From positions 310,001 to 374,000 of the forward strand of contig NZ_CALART010000011.1 in assembly GCF_937888285.1 (NCBI RefSeq): DNA of 64,000 nt, written 5' to 3'. Source of the DNA: an uncultured Aquimonas sp. Lineage in GTDB: Bacteria > Pseudomonadota > Gammaproteobacteria > Xanthomonadales > Xanthomonadaceae. The notes under the pieces are model-generated. The model did not search any database, had not been told where the DNA came from, and saw only the letters and a list, made by a program, of their open reading frames with translations. The position numbers and the translations under genes are program-made. Of the stretch, positions 35,224 to 43,540 are shown in pieces. Within the stretch, counting starts at the first letter, position 1. Each line of letters starts with the position of its first letter.

Positions 35224-35260
35224 AGCACGGATCAAGGCCCTCCTGGCCTTGATCCGTGCT
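35224..35260 (+). terminator. Terminator-like hairpin after the cupin gene
   Basis: A perfect 16-bp inverted repeat (AGCACGGATCAAGGCC and complement) with a 5-nt loop starts 4 nt after the cupin stop. There is no run of T after it, so it may also act by RNA stabilisation. Confidence 0.72.
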
Positions 35261-35466
35261 TGCGAGTCCGGCACAGGTCCGGACCCGTTCGGCCGTAACG
35301 CGGCGCCCCCTTCGCTTCGCTCCCTCACGCTGGATCAGGCACGGCGTGCTCGATCCGGGCGTGTGCACTCCATGGCGCGCGGCAACGCTGCATGCTTCGG
35401 TGTTGCCTCAGGCGGGCTGCCAAGTACCACAGTTCGTCTCGATGCCGGGACCCTTGACTTGCTCGT

Positions 35467-35478
35467 TTACAAGCGTAA
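35467..35478. promoter_or_regulatory. BlaI-type operator, distal copy (TTAC-N4-GTAA)
   Basis: TTACAAGCGTAA is a perfect dyad. Together with the copy 26 nt downstream it fits the TTAC..GTAA half-sites of BlaI/MecI boxes, and it precedes the BlaI gene. Confidence 0.65.
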
Positions 35479-35492
35479 TCTGAAGCTGTCGA

Positions 35493-35504
35493 TTACAGAG
35501 GTAA
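35493..35504. promoter_or_regulatory. BlaI-type operator, proximal copy (TTAC-N4-GTAA)
   Basis: TTACAGAGGTAA ends 5 nt before the BlaI start codon, so bound repressor would block initiation. The dyad centres are 26 nt apart. Confidence 0.7.
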
Positions 35505-35509
35505 ACGCC

Positions 35510-35896
35510 ATGCAGATCAGTGAGGCGGAATCGGTGGTGATGGAGGTGCTGTGGGCGAGCAGCCCGCGCAGCGCCGAAGAGGTGGTCGCGGCCCTGGCCG
35601 GAGAGCAGGACTGGCAGGAACCCACCATCAAGACCCTGCTGAATCGCTTGCTCAAGAAAAGGGCGATCAGCGCGGAACGCGACGGCCGGCGCTATCTCTA
35701 CGCGCCGGTGCTGAAGCGCGAGGACTGGGTGCGCCAGCAGAGCAGCAGCCTGCTCGATCGCCTGTTCGGAGGTCGGCTCGCGCCGCTGGTCGCCCACTTC
35801 CAGGCCGAACAGGGCTTGAGCGAAGAGGACCGTGCCGCGCTGCGCGCGCTGCTCGAGCGCAGCGAGCAGGGTTCGAGCAAGGGAACACGGAAATGA
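35510..35896 (+). CDS. blaI: BlaI/MecI-family transcriptional repressor
   Basis: The 128-residue winged-helix protein starts MQISEAESVVMEVLWASSPRSAEEV and contains the family block IKTLLNRLLKKRAISAERDGRRYLYAPVL (in part). Its C-terminal dimerisation arm is the normal site of cleavage by the BlaR1 partner. The longer frame to 35249 is rejected because family members start at this point. The stop overlaps the BlaR start (ATGA). The TTAC-N4-GTAA dyads just upstream support autoregulation. No beta-lactamase is adjacent, so the target is unlikely to be a resistance gene here. Confidence 0.9.
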   Translation: MQISEAESVVMEVLWASSPRSAEEVVAALAGEQDWQEPTIKTLLNRLLKKRAISAERDGRRYLYAPVLKREDWVRQQSSSLLDRLFGGRLAPLVAHFQAEQGLSEEDRAALRALLERSEQGSSKGTRK

Positions 35897-37710
35897 GCGC
35901 CAGCGCAGCAGTGCTCACCTCAGTCGCGCACGAGGCACTGGAGCTGAGCCTCGCCACCAGCGCCGCCTGCCTGGTCGTGCTGCTTGTCCGGCAGCCGGTG
36001 CGCACTGTGTTCGGCGCCCGCGTCGCCTACGCGCTGTGGTGGTTGCTGCCTGCAGCAATCGTGGCGGTGCTGCTGCCAGCGCCCTCGATCGCTCCGGCGG
36101 CGATCGAACTTGGCCGCGCGAGCGCTGGCGCGGGTTCGCCGATGGCCCTCTCCGCCGAGACGACGGCGACTACCTTCGACCTGGCCCGGCTATGGCCTGT
36201 TCTGGCCACGCTTTGGCTGGCGGGCTGCGGCATCGCGCTCCTCCGCATGGTCGAGCAGCAGCGCCGCTTCCGCCGCGCGCTGGGCAAGCTCGAACCGCTA
36301 CAGGACGCGCTGTGGAGAGCTTCGGCCAAGGACGGCCTGCCGGCGGTGGTCGGTCTGCGCGCGCGGATCGTGCTGCCCGCCGACTTCGAGTACCGCTATG
36401 CGCCGCAACAGCAGGCCCTGGTGCTGGCCCACGAGCGCGTGCATGTCCGTCGCGGCGACGTGTACTGCAACTTCGGCTTCGCCCTGCTTTGTGCCCTGCA
36501 GTGGTTCAACCCGCTGCTGCGACTCGCCCAGCGCGCCTACCGCCTCGATCAGGAGCTGGCCTGCGACGCCTGCGTGCTCGCCATGCATCCGCAGAGCCGG
36601 CGCAGCTACGGCGAAGCGCTGCTGGGCAGTTCCTCCGCCTTTCCCGCGGCGCCATTGGGCTGTCCGGCCTTCGGCACGCATCCTCTGAAGGAGCGCATCA
36701 CCATGTTGACTCGACCCTTGCCCTCATTGAACAGACGCCTGAGCGGCCTTGCCCTGAGTATCGCCCTGGGTCTCGGCTTCGCTGGCATCGCCTGGTCGCA
36801 GCAGGCACCTCGGCCCGCCGACGCCGAACTCCTCGACATCCAGTTGGAACTCTCCATCGAAGGAGGCCCCGTCCAGACCCCACGAGTCATCACGCCGACA
36901 GGACAGGATTTCGGCGTTCGTCTCCAAGCACCGGACGGCCAATCGTGGTCCTTCGACCTGGTCGCCGAACGCGTGCAGCAGGATCAGTTCGAGGTTTCGG
37001 GCCAGATCCGCCGCGACGGTGAACTGACGGACCAGCCCAGCCTGCGGCTGCGCGACGGTGTGCCCGGTCGCATGACGCTCGACAAGCCCGACGGCAGCAG
37101 CGTCTATGCGCTGGGCCTCACCGTCCAATCCGGCGCGGAGATCGCGCCGCCACCGCCACCTCCCGCACCAGCTGCACCACCTGCACCACCTGCACCACCT
37201 GCTGCCCCTGCCCTGGGAGCGCCCCCACCGCCCCCGAACGTCGCGCAACTGCCAGATCCGCCGGCGCCACCCGCGCCACCGAAAGCTCCCACCACAAGAC
37301 CTTCAACCGCAACGCCCACGAGGGCGGTTCCAGCGGTAGCGCCCGCGGCCCCATCAGCGCCTGCTGCAGCGCCAGCCGCTTCACCCAGCTACCGCAGTCT
37401 GAGCGCACCTGAGTATCCCGCCGAAGCCAAGGCCGCCGGCATCGAAGGAACGACACTGCTGAGGCTTGGCATCGATGCCAGCGGCAGGGTGCGGACGATC
37501 GACATCGACGTCAGTTCCGGTCATAACGTTCTGGACGGCGCAGCGTCGGATGCGGTGGAGCGTTGGACCTTCAATCCGGCGACGTCCGACGGACGCGCCA
37601 TCGACAGCCAGATCCGGGTGCCGGTGCAGTTCATCGCCGCCAACAGCGACGCCGCCCCCTTCGTGGCGCCACCAGGCGCTCTGGACACCATCGTCCTGCG
37701 CGCTGATTAG
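35893..37710 (+). CDS. M56 metallopeptidase (BlaR1-like) fused to a TonB C-terminal domain
   Basis: The 605-residue protein has three to four N-terminal membrane helices (about 10-120) and a zinc motif HERVH (180-184) with EL-A-CDACVL downstream, the M56 peptidase of BlaR1/MecR1. In place of a penicillin-sensing domain there is another membrane helix (about 282-298), a periplasmic segment, a long Pro/Ala linker (about 415-500) and a TonB C-terminal domain (..YPAEAKAAGIEGTTLLRLGIDASGRV..). The TonB part would contact a TonB-dependent receptor. Such fusions occur in xanthomonads. I infer that it senses an outer-membrane state and cleaves BlaI. It is coupled to blaI. Confidence 0.88.
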   Translation: MSASAAVLTSVAHEALELSLATSAACLVVLLVRQPVRTVFGARVAYALWWLLPAAIVAVLLPAPSIAPAAIELGRASAGAGSPMALSAETTATTFDLARLWPVLATLWLAGCGIALLRMVEQQRRFRRALGKLEPLQDALWRASAKDGLPAVVGLRARIVLPADFEYRYAPQQQALVLAHERVHVRRGDVYCNFGFALLCALQWFNPLLRLAQRAYRLDQELACDACVLAMHPQSRRSYGEALLGSSSAFPAAPLGCPAFGTHPLKERITMLTRPLPSLNRRLSGLALSIALGLGFAGIAWSQQAPRPADAELLDIQLELSIEGGPVQTPRVITPTGQDFGVRLQAPDGQSWSFDLVAERVQQDQFEVSGQIRRDGELTDQPSLRLRDGVPGRMTLDKPDGSSVYALGLTVQSGAEIAPPPPPPAPAAPPAPPAPPAAPALGAPPPPPNVAQLPDPPAPPAPPKAPTTRPSTATPTRAVPAVAPAAPSAPAAAPAASPSYRSLSAPEYPAEAKAAGIEGTTLLRLGIDASGRVRTIDIDVSSGHNVLDGAASDAVERWTFNPATSDGRAIDSQIRVPVQFIAANSDAAPFVAPPGALDTIVLRAD

Positions 37711-37814
37711 CCACGGGCCCAACGCCCCCGTTTTCCGACGCACTTCTACCGAAGCGTTGGCTAGCCTGCGTGGAATCCCCGGGGCGCGCGCGCAGCCCCC
37801 CTCCCTGCCTGCCT

Positions 37815-37846
37815 CAGAGAATCCACCCGTACGGGTGGCTTCTCTG
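37815..37846. terminator. Hairpin after the BlaR1-TonB gene
   Basis: CAGAGAA-T-CCACCC / GGGTGG-C-TTCTCTG with a GTAC loop. The stem has one internal mismatch and the tail is not T-rich, so it may be a structural repeat instead of a simple terminator. Confidence 0.5.
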
Positions 37847-38045
37847 CGACCGGAGTCCGGGTTTCACGCAGCCCCCCGAACAGCCTGTTCGGAAGAGGCT
37901 TCAACTTGTCCTGCGACAGGACGAAGCGCCCAAAAGGACAGCCTGAGACATTCACAACAGTGTTTTCTGCAGCGCCGCACAGAGGACACGCAGCTCAGTG
38001 CAACCCACTAATTTGACGGCGTTTGCAATTTGTTGCATTGCCGTT

Positions 38046-38060
38046 TGACACCGGTAGTCA
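38046..38060. promoter_or_regulatory. Putative pectin-regulon operator (TGACACCGGTAGTCA)
   Basis: Exact 15-nt copy of the core of the kduD site at 33044-33058, 113 nt before the pectate lyase start. The flanks differ (TT before, CG after). Confidence 0.7.
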
Positions 38061-38172
38061 CGACGCGTCAACTGTGCGCCGCCAAGGCCGAACTGTTCGC
38101 AGGGATGGCAATCAGTCACGAGCACGGCGCCTTCGCCCGGCTGCGGGCATCACATTCGCGGGGATCCATACC

Positions 38173-39873
38173 ATGTCAACCGGCAATCACTTGCTGGCAC
38201 GGGCGCTTGCGCTCGCCGTCAGCCCTCTCGCCCTGAGCGTCGCGCTCAGCCACACCGCCAACGCCCAGGCCATGGGCTATGCCGCCGGCACTACCGGCGG
38301 CGGCAGTCGCACGCCCGTCAACGTCAGCACGCCGGAACAGATGCGCGCTGCCATCGACGCCTACAGCGGCAGCGGTGGCCTGGTGCTCAACTACACGGGC
38401 CGCTTCAACTTCGCCAGCATCACCGACCCCTGCGCACAGTGGCGCAAGGATCCGGTGGTCGTCGAGATCAAGGACAAGAGCGACATCACCATCCAGGGCG
38501 CCAACGGTTCGAGTGCGAACTTCGGCATCTTCATCGTCGGCAACTCGCAGAACATCATCGTCCGCAACATGACCATCGGTCTGCTGCCGGGCGGTGAGGG
38601 CGCCGACTCGATCACGGTGGAAGGTCGCGGAACCGGGCGCATTCCCGAGCGCATCTGGATCGACCACAACACCATCTTCGCCTCGCTCACCAGCTGTCCG
38701 GGCGCGGGGGATGCCAGCTTTGACGGCGGCATCGACATCAAGCGCGGCGCGCGGCGCATCACCGTCTCGTACAACCACGTCTACAACTACCAGAAGGTCG
38801 CGCTGAACGGTCACACCGACAGCTTCACCGACCACAACAGCGCGCGCACCACCTACTACCGCAACCGCTTCGAAAATGTGCAGGCGCGCGTGCCGCTGCA
38901 GCGCTTCGGCCTGAGCCACATCGTCAACAACTACTTCGGCAGCATCACCACCTCGGGCATCAACGTGCGCATGGGCGGGGTGTCGCTGATCGAAGCCAAC
39001 TATTTCGAGAACGTGGCCAACCCGGTCACCTCGCGCGACAGCTCGCAGATCGGCTTCTGGGACCTGCGAAACAACTTCGTGGGTTCGGGCATCACCTGGT
39101 CCTCGCCGGGCGGCAACACCGTCAACGCGACCAACTGGCAGACCACGCGCGCCTTCCCGGAGGCTCTTGGCTATAGCCTTGCGGTGGCGCCCGCCGCACA
39201 GGTGAAGTGCCTGGTGTTCGCGACCGCGGGCGCCGGCACCAACCTCGCCACCACGGCCCCTCAGTGCGGCACCGGCGGCTCGTCGAGCAGTTCGTCGAGC
39301 AGCTCCTCCAGCAGCTCGTCGAGCAGCAGCGGAACCGCGGCCATCAACCTCACGGCAAGCGGCACCTCCAGCGCGGTCAACCTGAGCTGGACCCCGGTCA
39401 ACCTGACCCTGGCATCGCAGGAGGTGTATCGCGACACGGACTCCAATCCCTCGGGCCGCACCCGCATCGGCATCGTCGGTTCCACCATCCGCAGCTACAG
39501 CGACACCACCGCGGTACCTGGAACGCAGTACTGGTACTGGATCAAGAACACCACCAATGGCGTGGTGACGGACTCGCCGGCGGTGCCCGGGCTTCGCCCG
39601 TCGACAAGTTCCTCAAGCAGCTCGTCGAGCAGCTCCAGCGGTGGCACGCCACCTCCCCTGTCCGGCACCGGCGACTACCCGAGCGGCTTCAGCAAGTGCG
39701 CGGACCTGGGCAGCACCTGCCAAGTCAATTCCGGCACCGGCTGGGTCGCCTTCGGCCGCAAGGGCAGCTGGGTGCTGCGCTTCGTCGGTCGCGGCAACAG
39801 CATCGCCTGCACGGTAGCGGCTTTCGGCAGCGACCCGAACGGCAATCCGAACAAGTGTTCGACGCAGAACTGA
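38173..39873 (+). CDS. Secreted pectate lyase (PL1) with polyserine linkers and a fibronectin-like module
   Basis: The 566-residue protein starts MSTGNHLLARALALAVS with a signal peptide to about residue 32. The PL1 parallel beta-helix (about 33-365) shows WIDHNTIF, DGGIDIKRGARR, and the catalytic arginine in RVPLQRFG (about 239), then NPVTSRDSSQIGFWD as in Dickeya PelC. A short Ser linker (about 371-385), a fibronectin-like module (AINLTASGTSSAVNLSWTPV.. ), a second Ser linker (about 477-489) and a C-terminal module with four cysteines (KCADLGSTC, ACT, KCSTQN) follow. It cleaves pectate outside the cell. An operator-like site precedes it. Confidence 0.92.
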   Translation: MSTGNHLLARALALAVSPLALSVALSHTANAQAMGYAAGTTGGGSRTPVNVSTPEQMRAAIDAYSGSGGLVLNYTGRFNFASITDPCAQWRKDPVVVEIKDKSDITIQGANGSSANFGIFIVGNSQNIIVRNMTIGLLPGGEGADSITVEGRGTGRIPERIWIDHNTIFASLTSCPGAGDASFDGGIDIKRGARRITVSYNHVYNYQKVALNGHTDSFTDHNSARTTYYRNRFENVQARVPLQRFGLSHIVNNYFGSITTSGINVRMGGVSLIEANYFENVANPVTSRDSSQIGFWDLRNNFVGSGITWSSPGGNTVNATNWQTTRAFPEALGYSLAVAPAAQVKCLVFATAGAGTNLATTAPQCGTGGSSSSSSSSSSSSSSSSSGTAAINLTASGTSSAVNLSWTPVNLTLASQEVYRDTDSNPSGRTRIGIVGSTIRSYSDTTAVPGTQYWYWIKNTTNGVVTDSPAVPGLRPSTSSSSSSSSSSSGGTPPPLSGTGDYPSGFSKCADLGSTCQVNSGTGWVAFGRKGSWVLRFVGRGNSIACTVAAFGSDPNGNPNKCSTQN

Positions 39874-40392
39874 GCCGGACTCATCAACAGCACGAGGCGA
39901 GCGGCGGGACGGCACGCCAAGTCAAGTGTCTGGCTGACTGAGAAGGAAGCCCCGCCAAGGATGGCCGGGGCGACCAAGCGGACGCATGGGCGTCCGACTC
40001 CCCATGCGGTGATCCGGTCACGCGCGAGACGGTCGCCCGCAAGTCCAGGCATCGGGTCAACAGGCACCTGATGGAACACTGCTCGCTCGAACTGTCCGCC
40101 AAGACGATTCGAGGCAGGAGCCAGAGCGATGCAAAGGGTGGCAGACACATCCTTGACTTTGCGCGACAGCCGAAGGACCGACGCCACGCTACCCATCCCC
40201 GAGCACCGCATGCGACGTCGGGAGCGTCAACCATTCTGGCTCGCCGCCAAAAAGCGGACGTAGCCCGGCTGGACCCGTCTACCCTGCTCTCCTCCCGTGA
40301 TGTATCGTTCCGCTGCATCAATGCTTTCAGTGTCTGTTTCATGCTTCGCGCAGACTTCAACCGCAAGGCACACGACGAGCGAGGGGCAATCC
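39874..40392. other. Intergenic region with overlapping hairpins
   Basis: About 520 nt with no convincing gene. At 39980-39995 GGACGC/GCGTCC can pair, while GCATGGG (39984-39990) can instead pair with CCCATGC (40001-40007), so the structures exclude each other. GCCCCG/CGGGGC lies just before. It marks the left edge of the T6SS cargo island; the composition becomes less GC-rich from here. Confidence 0.5.
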
Positions 40393-40866
40393 ATGCTGCT
40401 TGACGATTTCGACAAGACCGCCACGGAGGCGGCTGGTTCAACCGCGATGCCGATGGCGCAAGGCGCAGCCCCCGTGATTGCCCTGGTGCGCATTGTCTCA
40501 GTCCACGGGGAACGGGCATGGGTTCACCCTATCCTCGACGAGGAACGGGGTGATGAGCTTGCCCTGGCAGGTTTCACCCTCGCCTCCCACCATGTAGGAC
40601 AGGCGGCGGCCGCGATGCGGCTGGCGAATCAATTGGTGCTGCTGGGGCTCGTCCCTGGCTTCGACCGCACGCCATCCGAGCTCGCGCCAACGCCGATGGT
40701 GGGCACGCATCAAGTGATCGAAGCGCAAGGGTCTCTTACGCTGCGCTGCGGGGAGGCCAGCATCACTCTGAACAGTGATGGGAGCCTTGTCCTGCGCGGC
40801 AGAACGGTCGCCTCCTATGCTCGCGGTACGCAACGCATTCGCGGCACTGTGGTCGAAATCAACTAG
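40393..40866 (+). CDS. DUF6484-family T6SS-associated protein
   Basis: The 157-residue protein has a first part with IALVRIVSVHGERAWVHPI and a C-terminal half LTLRCGEASITLNSDGSLVLRGRTVASYARGTQRIRG.. (in part), which follows the DUF6484 pattern of tip-spike-like beta repeats. DUF6484 genes commonly sit beside VgrG, DUF2169 and PAAR genes. The start ATG at 40393 follows GAGGGGC; a longer frame to 40297 lacks support. It stops 4 nt before the DUF2169 gene. I infer a role in loading cargo on the T6SS spike. Confidence 0.7.
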   Translation: MLLDDFDKTATEAAGSTAMPMAQGAAPVIALVRIVSVHGERAWVHPILDEERGDELALAGFTLASHHVGQAAAAMRLANQLVLLGLVPGFDRTPSELAPTPMVGTHQVIEAQGSLTLRCGEASITLNSDGSLVLRGRTVASYARGTQRIRGTVVEIN

Positions 40867-40870
40867 CCCC

Positions 40871-41896
40871 ATGCTGCAGGTCACCAACGCCTCACCCTTT
40901 GCAGTGGAGCGCGGCGTGCTCTACCAGCGCGACGGGGGTCATGCCTGGGTAGTCGCCATCAAAGGTAGCTATGCGTTCGACCGCGCAGGTCGTCTGCAGC
41001 TCGCTGAGCAGGAACCCGTCGTCCGGCACCCTCGATTCACCGGTGAGGCAGGGGCATCAACGCTGCTGCGCGACAGCGAAATCGTGCTCGAGCACCCCGG
41101 GGTCGCGGTGACTCTCTACGGGGAGGCGCGGCCACTCGGTTCGCGACCCTGTGAACGGATGCAGGTGGGCTTTGAGCTGGAGGGCCTACGCAAGACGTTG
41201 GAGGTCTGGGGCGATCGTCATTGGCGCAGCAGCCTTTTGGGACTGCAGCCCAGTGCGCCTGCACCCATCACCGCGATTCCTCTGACCTGGGAACACGCTT
41301 TCGGAGGATGCTGCCCCGCCACCCGGAGGGTGTTCGGTGCAAATCCCGTCGGAAAAGGCTTCGCCAGCAGCGCGGAGGCTGCGCACGGTCTGCCACTGCC
41401 GAACCTGGAGGATCCAGGACAGCTGATTCGACATTGGAACGATCGACCAGAGCCGGCGTGCATGGCGGCAGTGCCAGCGCATTGGGCGCCCCGCTGCACC
41501 CTCGGAGGCACGGCAGACGAGCGTTGGCAGCGGGAACGCGCGCCGCTGCTGCCCGAAGACACCTCGCCCCGCTTCTTCGTTGCCGCTCCCGTTTCGCAGC
41601 AGTTGGACGGCCCTCTGCAGGGTGGCGAGCGCCTGCGTCTATTCAATCTCGCCGGCTCTGCAGAACTCGATCTGCGGTTGCCTCGCGTCTTCTTCGACAT
41701 CCGCGTGCGATGGCGGTCAAGCCAACTCGGACTCCCGGTCCGTCTGGAACGTGTCATCGTCGACACCCGCGCGATGCGGCTTCATCTTGCCTGGCGGGGC
41801 GCTCTCGACTGCGGTCTCGACGCCCGTTGTGTGCAGGACACGCTCGTCGACACCAAGCTCGACCTGCGTACGGGACGGCGCGATGGACTCGTCTGA
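40871..41896 (+). CDS. DUF2169-family T6SS adaptor protein
   Basis: The 341-residue protein begins MLQVTNASPFAVERGVLYQRDGGHAWVVAIKGSYAFD and contains HPRFTGEAGASTLLRDSEIVL, PLTWEHAFGG and FANPVG-like (FGANPVGKGF) blocks and PRVFFDIRVR, all DUF2169 features. The family is found next to PAAR-like and effector genes of type VI secretion and is thought to help mount the effector. No VgrG is present here. Its end overlaps the next start by 14 nt, suggesting coupling. Confidence 0.82.
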   Translation: MLQVTNASPFAVERGVLYQRDGGHAWVVAIKGSYAFDRAGRLQLAEQEPVVRHPRFTGEAGASTLLRDSEIVLEHPGVAVTLYGEARPLGSRPCERMQVGFELEGLRKTLEVWGDRHWRSSLLGLQPSAPAPITAIPLTWEHAFGGCCPATRRVFGANPVGKGFASSAEAAHGLPLPNLEDPGQLIRHWNDRPEPACMAAVPAHWAPRCTLGGTADERWQRERAPLLPEDTSPRFFVAAPVSQQLDGPLQGGERLRLFNLAGSAELDLRLPRVFFDIRVRWRSSQLGLPVRLERVIVDTRAMRLHLAWRGALDCGLDARCVQDTLVDTKLDLRTGRRDGLV

Positions 41897-43007
41897 CGCG
41901 CTGGTTGTGGTCGATAGCGGGGCGGTCTGCTCCTTAGGCAATGACCCTGTCCAGATTCACGTTGCCTGGAAGGCAGGATGCAGGCGGTTTTTCCAGGATT
42001 CGCGCCTGCCGCTTCCACGGGACGGTCGCTTGCCGCCCGTTGCTCGCTACCCCGTCCTGGAGGAGGGCCTGGACCCTTGGCAGCGCATGGCTGAAATGGG
42101 GCGACTGGCAGCCCTCCAGGCCATCGGCCAGATGCAGTCACGGGCCTCAGCTTCGCTGTGGGAACAGGTGCGCGTTGCGGTTCTGCTGTCACTACCTCCC
42201 ACGCGGCCGGGCCTTGCCGCCTGGATGATCGAGCGCGCAGCCGAACAGATTGCGGGCAGCGTCCACAATGCACAGGCTCCGCTATGCGCGTCGGTCCAAC
42301 TCGGGCATGACGGCTTCATCGCGCTGCTCCCCACCGCGCAGCGGATCCTGGAGTCCGGAGACGCAGATCTCTGCCTCGTGGGCGGCGTGGACTCGGCAGT
42401 CGACCTTGAGTATCTCGCCTGGCTCGACGGCTGTGATCGACTGAAGTCGCGCCAGCAACCCTTCGGCCTCATGCCTGGCGAAGGTGCCGCCTTCTGCGTG
42501 TTGGCGCTGCGGTCCCGCATGGCATCGGCTCGACTCTTGCCTGAACTTCAGGCCTTCGCCACCGAAAACGAACCCGCCCCGTGGTTCCTTGGGCGACCTA
42601 CTCAAGGAAAGGGACTCACCTGCGCCATCCAGAAGTGCCTGAAACGGGAGAACGTGATCGACGCTTGCTTTGCCGACCTCAATGGCGAGGTGTGGCGCAG
42701 CAGCGAGTGGGAGTTCGCCTACCTGCGCAATGGCAGGCAGTTCCGCGACCCCTTGGATCTGCATCACCCGAGCGACAACTGGGGTGATCTGGGGGCGGCA
42801 ACGGCTTCGATGCTCACCGTTCTGGTCTGCACCGAGTTCAAGGAGTCGCTGCGTGGGTATCGCAGCGCACTTGTCTGCGCCTCCGCGGACACCCGCCCCA
42901 CCCGAAGTGCCCTGTTGCTCACCTTGCCGGAACCATCCGCCATGGGACTGCCCTCCCAGGATTCAGGCTCCTCGCAGCCGTCATCAGGAAACGGAGTCGC
43001 CTCGTGA
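41883..43007 (+). CDS. Ketosynthase-like (thiolase-fold) protein with missing catalytic residues
   Basis: The 374-residue protein follows the beta-ketoacyl synthase layout: ..ALVVVDSGAVCSLGND.., GDADLCLVGGVDSAVDLEYLAW and FGLMPGEGAAFCVLAL (like the KS ..VxGEGAG..). The active-site cysteine region (DTACSSS in true enzymes) reads VQLGHDGFIAL, without cysteine, and the second histidine motif (NIGHTEAA) reads NWGDLGAA. It is thus probably not a working synthase. KS-like genes recur in DUF2169/DUF4150 T6SS islands (memory). The role could be scaffolding. It overlaps the genes before and after. Confidence 0.72.
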   Translation: MDSSDALVVVDSGAVCSLGNDPVQIHVAWKAGCRRFFQDSRLPLPRDGRLPPVARYPVLEEGLDPWQRMAEMGRLAALQAIGQMQSRASASLWEQVRVAVLLSLPPTRPGLAAWMIERAAEQIAGSVHNAQAPLCASVQLGHDGFIALLPTAQRILESGDADLCLVGGVDSAVDLEYLAWLDGCDRLKSRQQPFGLMPGEGAAFCVLALRSRMASARLLPELQAFATENEPAPWFLGRPTQGKGLTCAIQKCLKRENVIDACFADLNGEVWRSSEWEFAYLRNGRQFRDPLDLHHPSDNWGDLGAATASMLTVLVCTEFKESLRGYRSALVCASADTRPTRSALLLTLPEPSAMGLPSQDSGSSQPSSGNGVAS

Positions 43008-43516
43008 TCCCGAACATCATCGTCAATGGCCTGACCATCGTGCACAAGGACAGCGATGGCAGCATCACGAGCGGGGCCCCGGACTTCTGCAAGACGCCTG
43101 GCGCCGGCGTGGTGCCTTACGTGAATGTGGCTTTCTCCCGCGATCTGGTCAAGGGCAGCAGGACGGTACGCACGAACGGTGTTCCAGCCGCCCTGAAGAA
43201 CTCCGAGTTCAAGCCGAGCTTTGGTGACGAGCCCGGCATCGGTGGCGGCGTCATCTCGGGCGTCAATCGCGGGTGGGCGAAGTTCACCAACTACAGCCGC
43301 GACGTCTTCATTGAGGGCCGCAATGCGGCTCGCCTGTCGGATCCGATGATGATGAACGGCAACAATCCAAACACCCAGGGCCCGGCCGAGATTCAGGGAA
43401 ATCTGAACGGACCGGGCGGCATCCTCTGCCGAATCTTCTGCTGGTGCGACAGCGGCGGAAAGAGCGGGGACGACTTCATCGAGCTCCGCGAGTACGACTC
43501 GTCCACGATCGCCTGA
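43004..43516 (+). CDS. DUF4150 PAAR-like protein
   Basis: The 170-residue protein with a GTG start (overlapping TGA, GTGA) reads MIPNIIVNGLTIVHKDSDGSITSGAPDFCKTPGAG (in part) and continues VPYVNVAFSRDLVKGSRTVRTNG and FTNYSRDVFIEGRNAARLSDPM. This is the DUF4150 pattern, a PAAR-like fold that caps the T6SS spike and carries effectors. Near the end there is a Cys-rich ILCRIFCWCDS segment. The short tail after the fold and the separate downstream nuclease gene suggest a non-covalent effector. Confidence 0.85.
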   Translation: MIPNIIVNGLTIVHKDSDGSITSGAPDFCKTPGAGVVPYVNVAFSRDLVKGSRTVRTNGVPAALKNSEFKPSFGDEPGIGGGVISGVNRGWAKFTNYSRDVFIEGRNAARLSDPMMMNGNNPNTQGPAEIQGNLNGPGGILCRIFCWCDSGGKSGDDFIELREYDSSTIA

Positions 43517-43540
43517 GCGACTGACAGACACCCAACCGCC

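Larger units (their letters stand above)
37711..38172. other. Structured intergenic region upstream of the second pectate lyase
   Basis: About 460 nt without a convincing gene. It has a hairpin at 37815-37846, a palindrome CCGAACAG-C-CTGTTCGG at 37876-37892 and a hairpin GTCCTG-CGA-CAGGAC at 37908-37922, then the operator-like site 38046-38060. The minus-strand frame there (64 codons) is low-complexity and I do not call it. Confidence 0.6.

Noticed and set aside
37711..38172. A cyclic-di-GMP riboswitch in the structured intergenic region
   Set aside because: The conserved GEMM core sequences and junctions are not present.
39874..40392. Insertion-sequence remnant at the edge of the T6SS island
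   Set aside because: No transposase fragment, terminal inverted repeats or target duplication could be seen; the overlapping hairpins are too short.
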